A stretch of DNA of 64,000 bases from PSRJ01 sp963825305 (GCA_963825305.1 CAWGTA010000007.1:310001-374000); one strand, 5' to 3'; shown: positions 9,701 to 18,708, numbered from the stretch's first letter. Translations and numbers: made by a program. The notes: generated by a model not told the origin, from the sequence alone.

Positions 9701-9987
9701 CGCAACAAGAGCGCATCGCTTTTAGCGGGACGAAAGCCCGTGAACTCCGCGGACACTTCATAATTGCCGCTGCGTAGGTCCGGGAATGAATAATTGCCCT
9801 GCTCGTTGGTCAACGTCGAGGCTTGTACGTTCGTATCCAGCCCCCGCACGGTGACTTTGGCGCCTGAAACGACGCCGCCGCTGCTATCGTGCAGCGTGCC
9901 CAGTATTTCTCCGTATTCGAACTGGGCGTGAAGCGCGGGGAGGCTCAGTACCGCGCAAAGACAGATCAACGTTAGTAGGTTCTTCAT
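6763..9987 (-). CDS. Oar-like TonB-dependent outer-membrane receptor
   Basis: 1,074 residues, ATG at 9987. Signal peptide about 1-21 (L-S-L-P-A-L-H-A), then a carboxypeptidase-regulatory beta-sandwich domain about 25-105 (G-E-I-L-G-T-L-H-D-S-S-G-G-V-V). A plug domain follows (L-P-L-N-K-R-D-Y-S-Q-L and Y-L-L-D-G-V-D-N-N near residues 150-190; N-G-T-N-Q-F-H-G-T-A-W-E-F near 245), then a long beta-barrel ending with an aromatic residue (G-L-K-F-Y-W). This is the acidobacterial Oar type, thought to import or display large substrates. It lies between an alkaline phosphatase upstream and a phospholipase/nuclease-fold enzyme 11 nt downstream on the same strand, which suggests uptake of phosphorylated compounds or their products. 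Confidence 0.93.
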   Translation of the reverse strand: MKNLLTLICLCAVLSLPALHAQFEYGEILGTLHDSSGGVVSGAKVTVRGLDTNVQASTLTNEQGNYSFPDLRSGNYEVSAEFTGFRPAKSDALLLRVGDRLRMNLTLEPGQVNEQVTVEAGIAPLLETDTSTRGQVIDSQQIEELPLNKRDYSQLVLLVPGTTYNPQQRLGGAISVNGNRTLQNDYLLDGVDNNSHATSYRGDRVDVILPSVDAVQEFKVQSNGYSAEYGHSAGAVVNVTIKNGTNQFHGTAWEFFRNNDMDAHGWTPTLRGRKPEVRFNLYGANIGGPIRKDKTFFFINYEGDRERTGINFQQLVPTVALQQGIFANPPAGLGSTLKVLPKDPTTGIPYANGIIPQILWSPVAQRVLSYPGFPVPNALPLITTPGAFISTVTNSVRSDKFDIRLDHYITSNWRLFGRYSFSDSTTFRPAPYTGYVEGSNNDQFGNTLTRGQSAVVGSTVTLSPTSILDLRLGYTRLGANVFPPNFGSPSSTQLLGIPNMPAGANLNAGWPEFAISGLSQFGSTTSQPQYQIPNTYLASGVFSLQRGAHSIRAGADVTYIQTAILDVSAERGVFSFLPSTWTGNPFGDFLLGLPGAYTQTGFFVAYNRNQIYNFFVQDDYRVLPNLTLNLGLRYEYGTPIYEKYNHMSNYSIDTGTMIQASDSNKYLVNPDRHNFAPRLGLAWTVRPRIVVRSAYGMFYQHTFRQGRENLLAENEPFLQNLTAPQSPGSPNPITLASGPPANFFATALQTQVSVRGNDPNLKAGNVQQWNLTVQYALAKDWIFEVGYVGNKGTHLSRFWNANQPNVPGTSATLGARRPNQGFGDVEYMDSGGNSFYNSLQTRLEKRFSNGLTLLHSFTYARGLDSVGAWNDVNGSLYPQDAYNFANEKALAENIVKLNSVASWVYELPFGRGRKMMTAAPPTVNALLGGWQVDGIWTWRTGLPLTIASPACGACQMGGDRSIRANVVPGVSPSVNNPSAAEWFNPAAFALQTTPYGTVGRDTVWGPGLQQWDLGLAKRFSIGEQRYFQFRGEAFNTFNHVNYQPPVSTVGSAGFGTITAALPGRNVQLGLKFYW

Positions 9988-10121
9988 GGCGTAGTCTCCC
10001 GTTTCGGCAAAGTTTCAGTCTGGCGTGCGAGGAACCGCCCGCATTCAAGGCTTACTTGGCCCAAATATTTATGGTTGTGTTGGCAGACTACCGGAGCTGT
10101 GTTTCGCCATGATGAATACTT

Positions 10122-10139
10122 GATTACGCGAGAGTAATC
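10122..10139. promoter_or_regulatory. Inverted repeat upstream of the TonB receptor gene
   Basis: GATTAC (10122-10127), a six-base spacer, then GTAATC (10134-10139) lie 135-152 bases upstream of the receptor start and just past the alkaline phosphatase stop. It could be an operator or a weak stem. It has no U-tract, so it is not a typical terminator. No regulator is identified. Confidence 0.35.
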
Positions 10140-10155
10140 GTTTGTGAATTGTGGC

Positions 10156-12063
10156 TTACCGATTCTTGCGGAGCTGGTCGAGTATTTTGTCGAGGCTGGT
10201 CGTGTCTTCAGTTAAGGCTTGCGCGGAACGGAAGAAGATATCGGTCTGGTCGAGATAGCCAGTGAATAACAGTGCACCCGGACCTTCAGCCGTGATGGGA
10301 ACCGAACTACCGCCATGTCCTCCCGTTCGGAAGCCGACAGCGAGCCGCTTACGCCCTTTGCCATTGACTTCGCGATTTTCCGGATAGCCGTCTCCATCCG
10401 CATCCTGATAGTCGGGAATTCCGGCACGCCCGGCAACTTTCGCGATTTCAGGTGGCAGGTTTCCGGCGGGAAGGTCGGAACGCAGATTGATGACTGCGTC
10501 TTTATAGTAAGTGCCTTTTGGCGTGACAACGGGCTTGCGGTCCGTGAGATCGCGATCCGAAATATCCGCCACACCCAAAATGGACATGGTCTGGTCGTGG
10601 TCGCCCGTCACCAGCATCAGGGTCGGGCGTTGCGGGTGAGCCACCGACCAGCTTCGCGCGACGCCCACTGCCTTATCGAGCTCCAACGTATCCCAGATGG
10701 TACCTGCCGCGTGATTGGGATGAGACTGTTTGTCGATGAGAGCGCCTTCCACTTGTAAGGCAAACGGCAGATCGCCATTCGGGCCGGCGAGAATCTCGAT
10801 TGCCTTACGGGTCATGTCGTCCAAGAAAGGCTGGTCCTTCCAGACACCGAAGTCGGGTAGAGGTTCACTGCCGGGTCGGGCATTGGCGCGGCCCAGCAGG
10901 CCGAGTTTGTCATACGCAGGGTCCATGTTGCCGTTTTCTTTTACCGTGAGGCCGCGGGGCTCCAGCTTCACTTCATTCACGCGCCGGAAGAGTCCCAGAG
11001 CTTTCCCGGTAGAAGGTCCGAGCGTCTTCAGCCCGGTCGCGGTGCTGACAAATCGATAGCCGTTTTTCTGAAACTCCGCCACCAGGTTGCGTTTGTCGGT
11101 GCGCACGTCGGAATCGAAATCTTCCTTGCCGCCTCCGAAGATCACGTCGAAAGCCGGCGTACCGTCGAGCACGGGATCTTCGAGATATTGCCGTGCGATT
11201 TCGAAGGTGGCGCCGCGCGTAGCCACGTGCGAGCCTTGTGCGGCGGGGGTAGCGTCCGTGATGAAAGCGGTCGAAAGGTCTCCGGTGCGGTAGTGGTGGA
11301 CCCGCCTCAAATATTCCAGGAGGGTTTCAATTTTGGGATTGTCGCGAATCGCGGCCAGGGGATCGTTGCCGTTGGGGCCGCGCCAGCGGCAGTCGGTGCC
11401 ATCCGGAAAAGCGGCCAGCATGCCGGTGAGTGGCTTGTTTCCCGTGGACCAGTGCGTGCCGGTCTCGGCCGAATCCGGCACTAAAGAAGCGAAACCATAG
11501 GTCATCACCAACCCGGTAACCGGCATTTGATCCATCTCGAGCCATCGGTCAAAGAAGCCTTCGCGCAGCCCCGGAACGCCGGGGCGCGTCTCCACACTGC
11601 GCCCCACAATCCGAGCCGCATCCCGATATGCATTGCCCATGGCGTCGCCGATGAACAGGATATAGTTGCGCGGCACATTGGGCAGGTCAAAGGGCCGAAT
11701 TTCGAGGGTACGCTCGGCGCTGAGCCGATCACTCCCACTTTGGAGTTCCACGCGGAGCTTTACAGGTTCGGCCTTTCCGAATTCGAATTTGTCAGCTCGA
11801 TAAACCATTCCGGCGGTGCCGTTGCAGTCCAATTCCGTTTGGATGGGAGCCGAAAAACGTCCCGTGATATCGATACTATTAGCCGTAACTTTCAGCGTGG
11901 TGCCTGGATTGACATTCCGTGCTTCGATCACGATGTCGATGCGCTGCCGTACCAGCAGGCGAGTCTTCTCGGGCATCAGTAGACTCACGCTGGGCGGCTT
12001 TTGCGCGAACAGCACTCCACTCAACGTTAGGAACGCGAGAAAGGAAAACAACAAGGGCCGCAT
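10156..12063 (-). CDS. Secreted alkaline phosphatase (PhoA superfamily)
   Basis: 635 residues from ATG at 12063, where a clear signal peptide begins (MRPLLFSFLAFLTLSGVLFA); longer readings only extend into the divergent promoter region. After an N-terminal beta-sandwich of about 100 residues comes the catalytic domain. It has I-L-F-I-G-D-A-M-G with the metal-binding Asp near 139, the nucleophile segment P-D-S-A-E-T-G-T-H-W-S-T-G (Ser about 198), T-G-D-H-D-Q-T with metal ligands, and G-G-H-G-G-S-S with the late His. These match the two-zinc alkaline phosphatase family. D-Y-Q-D-A-D-G-D-G-Y-P near the C-terminal end looks like a calcium-binding Asp-rich loop. It probably releases phosphate from organic esters in the periplasm or outside. 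It is divergent from the phosphoesterase gene and upstream of the TonB receptor. Confidence 0.9.
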   Translation of the reverse strand: MRPLLFSFLAFLTLSGVLFAQKPPSVSLLMPEKTRLLVRQRIDIVIEARNVNPGTTLKVTANSIDITGRFSAPIQTELDCNGTAGMVYRADKFEFGKAEPVKLRVELQSGSDRLSAERTLEIRPFDLPNVPRNYILFIGDAMGNAYRDAARIVGRSVETRPGVPGLREGFFDRWLEMDQMPVTGLVMTYGFASLVPDSAETGTHWSTGNKPLTGMLAAFPDGTDCRWRGPNGNDPLAAIRDNPKIETLLEYLRRVHHYRTGDLSTAFITDATPAAQGSHVATRGATFEIARQYLEDPVLDGTPAFDVIFGGGKEDFDSDVRTDKRNLVAEFQKNGYRFVSTATGLKTLGPSTGKALGLFRRVNEVKLEPRGLTVKENGNMDPAYDKLGLLGRANARPGSEPLPDFGVWKDQPFLDDMTRKAIEILAGPNGDLPFALQVEGALIDKQSHPNHAAGTIWDTLELDKAVGVARSWSVAHPQRPTLMLVTGDHDQTMSILGVADISDRDLTDRKPVVTPKGTYYKDAVINLRSDLPAGNLPPEIAKVAGRAGIPDYQDADGDGYPENREVNGKGRKRLAVGFRTGGHGGSSVPITAEGPGALLFTGYLDQTDIFFRSAQALTEDTTSLDKILDQLRKNR

Positions 12064-12189
12064 CGCATAACTATGGCAGAGGTTTATTACAGACACTTGA
12101 AGAATCCGCAAAAAGATGCCGAGCCGGATTTGTGATAACGCTGTAACAGTGTTCGGGTAGCATGAGAGCCGAATCCAGGAGGTCAATCG

Positions 12190-14677
12190 ATGCGGCGAAT
12201 GATTCTCGGTTTTTTTGCCGTGCTGCTCGTAGTGGCGGGTGTCATCTATTCCCAAAAAGTGCGTACGCAAACGGTTGGTCCGCTGGAAGGCGGCGGGTTT
12301 CTGCTCAACACCGGCTGGCGCATCCGCCCGGCTGGGACGAACATCCCGCTATCTACGCTGCCGATGTCTTACGTACCGGCGCCGGATGGCCGCAGGGTCG
12401 CCGTGTTGAACGGCGGCTACCAGCCCGCGTCGGTCAGCCTGCTGGATATGGAAACTGTACGCGAGTCGTCGCGTGTGGAAATCGGCGACGGGTGGCGGGG
12501 ACTGGCGTTCTCACCGGCCGGCGACAAGCTCTACGCGGGAAACGGCGCACGCGGTTCGTTGAGCGTCTTGACCGTCAATGGCGCCTCCTTAGCCTTGGAT
12601 CGAAAAATCAATCTCTATCCCGACGAGAAGCCGGGCGTGCCGCACCTCATTGCGGATGTGGTGTCACGCGGTGACGGATTGCTCGTACTGGATGGCGAGC
12701 AGGATAAGCTTCTGGTGGTAGATCCGGCGGCCGGGGCGGTTACGCGCAGCATTGCCGTCGCGCGCAACCCATATGCGATGCTCCTCAGCCCCGATGGCGA
12801 CTCGGTTTTTGTGTCCAGTTGGAGCACAGCCCAAGTGGTGGAGTACCGCCTTTCGGACGGGCAGGAATTGGTTCGGCTCGCGATGGGTGCTCATCCAACG
12901 GAGATGCTTTGGCTCCCGGCGCCCGACGCAAAGCCAGCCGCTGATGGGGATGACGACGACCGCAAGCCTGGTTCCCAATCGCCGCGCCTGGCCGTGGCGT
13001 GTGCCAATACGAACGACGTGTATGTGTTGGCGAAGGATCGAGGAAATTGGCGCGTGAAAGAAAAAGTCAGGGTGGCGATGACGCCCCGCCAGCCGGTCGG
13101 CATGACACCGAGTTCGTTAACGCTTAGTCCGGACCGCCGTAAGCTCTACATTGCCTGCTCCGACGCCAATGCGGTGGCCGTGGCCGACATCTCCGGGAAT
13201 ACGACGAAGGTTGTGGGTTACGTGCCAACCGGCTGGTACCCGACTTCCGTGCGGGCGTTGCCCGATGGACGATTGCTGGTGCTGAACGGCAAAGGGATGG
13301 GCTCGCATCCAAACCCCAATGGGCCGAACCCCTTCCGTTGGCCGGCCCCAGGGCTTAAGACCGAGTACGTGGCCGGCATTCAAGAAGGATCGGCTTCCGT
13401 CATTGGCAACTTCGGCGCCGCAGAACTCGAAGCGTACACCCGAACGGTGATCGAGAACTCGCCATACCGCGACGCTTTACTCGATAAGGCTGGCGTTGTC
13501 CCCGGAAATCCCGTGCCGGACACACCCGGCGGGCCGACGCCGATCCGGCATGTAATTATGCTGATGAAGGAAAACCGCACGTACGACCAGGTGCTGGGCG
13601 ACATGAAGGAAGGCAACGGCGACCCCAGCCTGGTGCTGTTCGGCGAAAACATCACTCCCAATCACCATAAGCTCGCACGGGAGTTTGTGCTGCTCGACAA
13701 TTTCTATGTGAATGCGGATGTGAGCGCCGATGGGTTCTATTGGACGACCTCGGCGATCGCGCCGGATTCCAACCAAAAGACCTGGCCTATGAGTTACGCG
13801 CGGCGCGTCTACGCTCGCGGACCGCGCAATCCCGAAGGCACACGGCAGTCGCCCGGCGGGCACATCTGGGACAAAGCAGCGGAGGCCGGCGTCTCCTTCT
13901 ATAATTACGGCTTCACGGCCGTCAATCTGCCCCACCCACCGGACAACCGGAATTCAGATTCGGGACGTTCAGGATCCGGTGTTGAAACCCCACACTAACT
14001 ATTCCTTCCGGCAGCACGACCGCTCCTTTTCCGACATCAAACGGATCCAGGTTTTTCTACACGACCTGGCGGAATGGGAGAAGACCGGCGACATGCCGCG
14101 CCTGGTGGTGATGACCATCGGAAACGATCACACCGAAGGCACGCGGCCAGGAATCCGGTCGCCCATTTCCTGCGTCGCCGACAATGACCAGGCTTTGGGG
14201 ATCATGGTGGAAGGAATAAGCAGGAGCAAATTCTGGCCGTCAACCGCCATGTTCGTTCTGGAGGATGATGCGCAAGATGGCGCCGATCACGTGGACTCGC
14301 ATCGCTCGCCGGCTTACGTCATCTCTCCCTTTACGCGCCGCGGAATGGTCGACAGTACGCTCTACAATACGACGTCTGTGCTGCGGACCATCGAGCTCAT
14401 CCTTGGGCTCAAGCCCATGACCATGTTCGATGCAGCGGCTCGCCCCATGGCGAACGCGTTCCAGAAGACAGCGAATCCGGCGCTCTACCGTAACGAACCG
14501 CCGCGAGTCCCGCTGGACGACAAAAATCCCGAGCACTCAGCCACTGCGGCCCGGTCGGAGAAGCTCGACTTCAGCGCTTCCGACATGGCGGATGAGCACG
14601 AGCTGAACGACATACTATGGATAGCCATCAAAGGCACAACCCCGCCGGTGCCTGTGCATAGCCGCTTCGCGCTTTAG
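12190..14677 (+). CDS. Beta-propeller plus phosphoesterase (PF04185-like) fusion, interrupted by a +1 frameshift
   Basis: ATG at 12190 with a perfect AGGAGG at 12177-12182. The N-terminus is a membrane-anchor or signal segment (M-I-L-G-F-F-A-V-L-L-V-V-A-G-V-I), followed by a YVTN-type propeller to about residue 400. The catalytic domain starts at I-R-H-V-I-M-L-M-K-E-N-R-T-Y-D-Q, the metal-binding signature of the acid phosphatase/phospholipase-C phosphoesterase family. The frame breaks near 13951: removing one A restores D-N-R-I-Q-I-R-D-V and the rest (T-I-G-N-D-H-T, F-V-L-E-D-D-A-Q-D-G-A-D-H-V-D, S-P-F-T-R-R-G) to a stop at 14677. Both halves are well conserved, so a sequence error is likely and the intact product would be about 828 residues. 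The 3' end overlaps the next, convergent gene by 4 nt. Confidence 0.82.
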
Positions 14678-15675
14678 TGTGCGTATGCGGCAAGTTGCGC
14701 CGCCAACTCTTCGTATTGGTCGGTTGCGATCATATCCACGCCGGCGGCGATGGCGGCTTTCCAGCGGGCGACCACCGCCGCTCGTGAACCGAAATTGTAA
14801 CCTTGGTCCCACCCTCGGTCTTCGTCGGGGCTGAAGCCATCAAGCGTGTAGAACCGGATCCAATATCCAAGGTGGTGGGCGCGATCGACCAGATCATGTA
14901 GACGGCGCTCATCTTCCGGGGTCCAGGCTCCTGCCTGCTGTTGGCCGCCTTGCTCGACCTCGAACCACGAGTTGTTCCACCAGCGCCGGTAGTTGGTTGC
15001 GGGCGCCGGCAGCAGTTGTTCGGGGGCGGCCGTGGCCGCCAGCCGGATGCGCTCTTCCTTGCTCTTGCCGCGCAACCCGACGGTGTGTGCCGAGCCGAAG
15101 ACACGTAGCCGGGAACCTACTGTCACATTCCCGTAGAACTCGCGCTCCTGCCGGTCAGAGTCCTCCGTCAAAACCAGCAGCGGTCTCCGATCGAGTCTCG
15201 ATAGCTCATTCGGATCCGCCGTTTTCACCGCCGTGGTAATCCAGCTCTCGTACTCGCCGAGCAGGTCCCAGACGGCACGAAGGAGCGGCGCTTCTTCGCT
15301 CTTAAAATCAAAGTGGAGAATCAGGATCGGCCAGTTCGATTTGTCATTTTTCGCCAGCGCCTGCTCCACGATCGGCCGGACACGGTCGAAAAAATAGTCG
15401 CGGAGACCGGGTTCGTCGCCCGTGGTCTCGGTGCCATGTGAGATCGCGATGCGTCCTTTGCCGGTTGTGCGGTCCACGTGCCAGGTCAGGTCCTGCTCGA
15501 TAACCACCGGAAGTCCCGCACTCAACGCGCGGTCTATGCGATCCGTCCACTGCCCTTCATATGGATAACAATTGTGAGCGTCCAGCATCGGCCGGCCGTG
15601 ATTCAAAGGCTCCAAAGATTGGGTCTGAGACCACGCCGACAGTCCCAAAATCATCGTACTGACAATCAGTTTCAT
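14674..15675 (-). CDS. Secreted PI-PLC/GDPD-like phosphodiesterase (TIM barrel)
   Basis: 333 residues with a short signal peptide (MKLIVSTMILGLSAWSQ). D-A-H-N-C-Y-P-Y-E-G near residue 32 supplies the first catalytic His, V-V-I-E-Q-D-L-T-W near 57 the acidic metal ligands, and A-I-S-H-G-T the second His. The C-terminal A-A-G-V-D-M-I-A-T-D-Q-Y-E is typical of the last strand in glycerophosphodiester phosphodiesterase and PLC-like barrels. It should cleave a phosphodiester such as a glycerophosphodiester or phosphoinositide; the substrate cannot be told. It fits the phosphorus-scavenging neighbourhood. It converges with the phosphoesterase gene, overlapping by 4 nt. Confidence 0.8.
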   Translation of the reverse strand: MKLIVSTMILGLSAWSQTQSLEPLNHGRPMLDAHNCYPYEGQWTDRIDRALSAGLPVVIEQDLTWHVDRTTGKGRIAISHGTETTGDEPGLRDYFFDRVRPIVEQALAKNDKSNWPILILHFDFKSEEAPLLRAVWDLLGEYESWITTAVKTADPNELSRLDRRPLLVLTEDSDRQEREFYGNVTVGSRLRVFGSAHTVGLRGKSKEERIRLAATAAPEQLLPAPATNYRRWWNNSWFEVEQGGQQQAGAWTPEDERRLHDLVDRAHHLGYWIRFYTLDGFSPDEDRGWDQGYNFGSRAAVVARWKAAIAAGVDMIATDQYEELAAQLAAYAH

Positions 15676-15734
15676 GACACCAAATCAGTGTAGCGGGCCA
15701 GTGTTAATTCTCCGCTGCAAGATCCGTATGCCTC

Positions 15735-17036
15735 CTACTCCAGCGCGTACAGATATCCGTCGACGCTGCCGATGTACACGACTCCGTCCACGATCAGAGG
15801 CGTGGCGAAGATGGCGCCGATGCCAAACTGTCGATCGGCCGCTAGCGTGCCTCCCTCATGCCAGTTCGATTCAGCGATTAGCGGGGAATTCAGTTTACCG
15901 TCGGCCGTCAGCACCCAGTTGCGGTTCTTGCGTGACGCATCGGTCTGGAAGGTCCACAGCAAATCGCCACTGATCAGGTCGCGCGCTTCCAGAGTGCCGT
16001 TGAGCACGCCCACGTACACCGTGTCTCCGGCAACCGCGGGCGAGGAGAAAACATATGCCTTCAATTGCTGGCGGAACACCAGCTTTCCGGTCGCCGCGTC
16101 CACGGCGTGAAACAGGCTCGAATCGGATGTGGCGTACAGCACCTTGCCCTTCACTACCACCGGTGACGTAATCACCCAACTCCCTTCGTTGTTGACGCGC
16201 CACTTTTCTTTACCGGTGGCAGCGTCGAGTGCATAAAGGTTCGAATCGCGGCATCCCGTGTAGACAACGCCATCGCCTACCGTGGGGGACGATTGGAAGC
16301 CCACCTGGTTGTGAATCAGCGGATCCTCTCCTCCATGGAAGCGCCATTTCTCGGAGCCCGTCGCGGCATCTACCGCGTAGAAGAAACTATCCCAACTGCC
16401 GAAGTAGAGAGTTCCGTTGGCGTAGGCCGGCGAGGCGTGCACCACATCGCCGGTATGGAACTTCCATCGCAGCGCGCCTGAGCCCGCGTCCAGGGCGTAT
16501 ACGTTTCCATCGCCGCAGCCGAAGTAGACAGCGCCTGCCGCCACCACCGGGCTCGATAGATACACGTCATACGGATCGGCAAACGTCTGCGACGAGGGCT
16601 GCATTCCATGTAGTGCCTTGGCTTCGAAGCGCCGTTCGCCGCCGGTCCGGAACTTCCAACGCAGCTTGCCGGAGGGCTCGTCCAAAGCGTAGAACCTGCC
16701 ATCGTAGCTGCTAAAGTAAACCAGTCCGCCGGACACCGCCGGCGTGGAAGACACTGGCCCCTCGGTCGTGTAGCTCCACTTCTGGCGGCCCGTGGCAGCG
16801 TCTACCCCGTATAAGTTGCCATCGTCGCTTCCAAAGAACAGGACCCCGTCATGGAACACCGCGGAGGAAACCACGCGGTTCCCGGTGGCGAACTTCCACT
16901 TGACCCGATGCAGTGTGCGCGGACCGCTGCCGGAATATACACCGGAATGCGCCGCGTCGCCGCGGAACATCGATTGAGCCGGGCACGTGGCCGCTGCCCA
17001 CAGTCCCGCGAGAGCGATGGCAACCGGTATCTTCAC
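15735..17036 (-). CDS. PQQ-binding-like beta-propeller repeat protein
   Basis: 433 residues with a signal peptide (I-A-L-A-G-L-W-A-A-A-T-C-P-A-Q). It is built from about seven or eight propeller blades, each with D-G-x-x-Y-x-x-D-A-A-T-G-x-x-x-W-x-F/Y and V-Y-x-G-S motifs (for example L-Y-G-V-D-A-A-T-G-R-Q-K-W). This is the PQQ-enzyme or BamB-like repeat fold. There is no heme motif and no quinoprotein catalytic pair that I can assign, so it is probably a non-catalytic periplasmic propeller. The start overlaps the stop of the upstream gene by 4 nt, implying translational coupling. A deleted copy of its 3' end lies at 5515-5582. Confidence 0.85.
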   Translation of the reverse strand: MKIPVAIALAGLWAAATCPAQSMFRGDAAHSGVYSGSGPRTLHRVKWKFATGNRVVSSAVFHDGVLFFGSDDGNLYGVDAATGRQKWSYTTEGPVSSTPAVSGGLVYFSSYDGRFYALDEPSGKLRWKFRTGGERRFEAKALHGMQPSSQTFADPYDVYLSSPVVAAGAVYFGCGDGNVYALDAGSGALRWKFHTGDVVHASPAYANGTLYFGSWDSFFYAVDAATGSEKWRFHGGEDPLIHNQVGFQSSPTVGDGVVYTGCRDSNLYALDAATGKEKWRVNNEGSWVITSPVVVKGKVLYATSDSSLFHAVDAATGKLVFRQQLKAYVFSSPAVAGDTVYVGVLNGTLEARDLISGDLLWTFQTDASRKNRNWVLTADGKLNSPLIAESNWHEGGTLAADRQFGIGAIFATPLIVDGVVYIGSVDGYLYALE

Positions 17037-17737
17037 GGTGTCCTCCCGGCGCGCCGAAAGGTCAGCGGCTGCTCGTCCGGGCCCTGCCGGAGTGTACCGG
17101 TGATCTCACCCGCGCCAGCGCGCATTTGCCCCTCGTAAGCGATCTGATATTCGGCCGCGCTGACCGTCAGCCAATCACCCTCCTGCTTGACGCGGTCTAC
17201 CGGCAGCTTGGTATCGCGCTTACCGACCACGCGGAATTCAGCCGTCGCCGGCGCGCCTGGATGATTGGCGATTTGCAGCGTGGCTTTCAGCGTGTAACCA
17301 TTGCGGGAGAATTCGCCCTGCCATTCCCCTTCGAACTCCTTCGCGACCGCGGTTCCCCCGGACGGCGGATCTACTTGCGCCGGACCGGCCTTCTGCAGGC
17401 TGAAGGCGGCGGTGTTGCCGGCCTGTTGAAAATCGCCGTTCAACGATCCGTCGCTGTTGAGCCGTCCACGGAATACAGGTTCGGCCAGCGCGCCCTTGAT
17501 GGCAAAATGCACCTCGGAGCCGTTCACCTGGATATCCGCGAGCGGGGCGCCCTTCACGCTGAATCCCGGAACGATGGCGGAACCAATCCATTTCCCGCCG
17601 GCCTCCTGCGCCAGGTCGATGACCACCGTCAGCTCTCTGCCGGGAATCTCTATGGTGCCTTCCCAGCGGGCCTCGGCCGGCTCCGCGCCGCGGGCCAGCG
17701 CAGCGGCCGCGATCAGAACAGCGAGTCGTAAGCTCAT
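17033..17737 (-). CDS. Secreted protein with two related beta-sandwich domains
   Basis: 234 residues from ATG at 17737 (MSLRLAVLIAAAALARG, a good signal peptide). A TTG at 17764 is possible, but neither has a strong ribosome site. The mature protein has two similar halves: about 25-120 (W-E-G-T-I-E-I-P-G-R-E-L) and about 135-234 (F-E-G-E-W-Q-G-E-F-S-R-N-G-Y). Each ends in a hydrophobic strand followed by R-x-A or Q-K-A. Similar domains occur in front of serine hydrolases in other bacteria, but no hydrolase domain is present here. It is translationally coupled to the downstream propeller gene. Specific function unknown. Confidence 0.72.
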   Translation of the reverse strand: MSLRLAVLIAAAALARGAEPAEARWEGTIEIPGRELTVVIDLAQEAGGKWIGSAIVPGFSVKGAPLADIQVNGSEVHFAIKGALAEPVFRGRLNSDGSLNGDFQQAGNTAAFSLQKAGPAQVDPPSGGTAVAKEFEGEWQGEFSRNGYTLKATLQIANHPGAPATAEFRVVGKRDTKLPVDRVKQEGDWLTVSAAEYQIAYEGQMRAGAGEITGTLRQGPDEQPLTFRRAGRTP

Positions 17738-17773
17738 TCGCGGGTTAGACGGGTAGGCCGCCAAAAGGTCACC

Positions 17774-17832
17774 GTGGCGCGGACACTCATGTCTGCCGCG
17801 CCGAGACTCCTCTCGGCGGTCGGTTTTAAAGA
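17774..17832 (+). repeat. Dispersed hairpin repeat, copy 1
   Basis: It begins GTGGCGCGGACACTCATG, continues with a partly conserved G/C stretch, and ends in a hairpin (CGCCGAGA, loop, TCTCGGCG) followed by a T-rich tail. The second copy is at 29915-29972. The two share the first 18 bases exactly, while the hairpin differs by compensating changes. It lies in the spacer ahead of infC. Confidence 0.7.
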
Positions 17833-17991
17833 AACCCCACCCCTTTGACTTCGGCCGCGCTTTCTGGTCTACTCTGACTAGAAGTATTTGCTTGTCTCAG
17901 ACTCGCTCTATATTGAATTACGCTCCGCCGCTTCTCCCGGGCCAACCGGCCCCATTTATCTGTCCCTCGGTCTCTAACGCTTAAACCAAAA

Positions 17992-18621
17992 ATGTATCCT
18001 GGCAGAAATTTTCCTCCTCGCAGGCAGAATCGCAGAGAGAACGTGAATGAATCCATCCGTGCGCGCGAAGTCCGCGCCGTGTTCCCCGACGGAACTACGG
18101 AAGTGATGCCTACGGCCGCAGCCTTGCGCAAAGCGCAGGAACTGGGCCTCGACCTGGTCCTGGTCGCCCCCACCGCCGTGCCGCCCGTGGCCAAGGCCGT
18201 GGACTTCGGCCACTACCAGTACGAGCAAAAGAAGAAGCAACACGACGCCAAGAAGAAACAGCACGTGGTGCTGGTGAAGGAAATCAAGTTCCGCCCCAAC
18301 ACCGACGACCACGATTACGACTTCAAGAAGAACCACGCCATCCGCTTCCTGCAGGAGGGCAACCGCGTTAAGGCGGTAGTCCAGTTCCGCGGCCGGGAAA
18401 TCGCGCACGCCGACTTGGGCAAGAAGCTTCTCATGCGCTTTGCCGAGGACCTGGTCACCTACGGAACCGCCGAGGCCATGCCGCGCATGGAGGGCCGTAA
18501 CGCGCATATCCTGATCAGTCCCACCAAGGCCGCGACCAAGCCGGCCCCGGGGGAAAAACCCCCACCACCTCGCCCGCCGCAAACCCCTTCATCTCCGCAA
18601 ACTCCCCCTTCCCAGGCCTAA
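17992..18621 (+). CDS. infC: Translation initiation factor IF-3
   Basis: 209 residues as read from ATG 17992. The usual IF-3 start (x-N-E-x-I-R-A-R-E-V-R) begins at residue 18, where a GTG at 18043 follows a purine-rich stretch (agagag), so the true start may be 18043. The N-domain is followed by the lysine-rich linker (E-Q-K-K-K-Q-H-D-A-K-K-K-Q) and the C-domain with K-E-I-K-F-R-P, F-L-Q-E-G-N-R-V-K and Q-F-R-G-R-E. IF-3 binds the 30S subunit and controls start-codon selection. Unusual points: a proline-rich C-terminal tail of about 25 residues (P-P-P-P-R-P-P-Q-T-P), and no thrS, rpmI or rplT beside it. Confidence 0.95.
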   Translation: MYPGRNFPPRRQNRRENVNESIRAREVRAVFPDGTTEVMPTAAALRKAQELGLDLVLVAPTAVPPVAKAVDFGHYQYEQKKKQHDAKKKQHVVLVKEIKFRPNTDDHDYDFKKNHAIRFLQEGNRVKAVVQFRGREIAHADLGKKLLMRFAEDLVTYGTAEAMPRMEGRNAHILISPTKAATKPAPGEKPPPPRPPQTPSSPQTPPSQA

Positions 18622-18708
18622 GGTAAGTAAGTGGTACGGGCCTAACTGGCATTACTATAGGTCCGCCCATAGTGCGTGCTACTATGCGGGAAGTCCAGGC
18701 AGATCAAT

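Noticed and set aside
10122..10139. Terminator after the alkaline phosphatase
   Set aside because: The stem is AT-rich with no U-tract; kept only as a possible operator.
12064..12189. Pho box in the phosphatase divergent promoter
   Set aside because: Only partial matches (TGTAACA-like) occur; not enough to call a site by eye.
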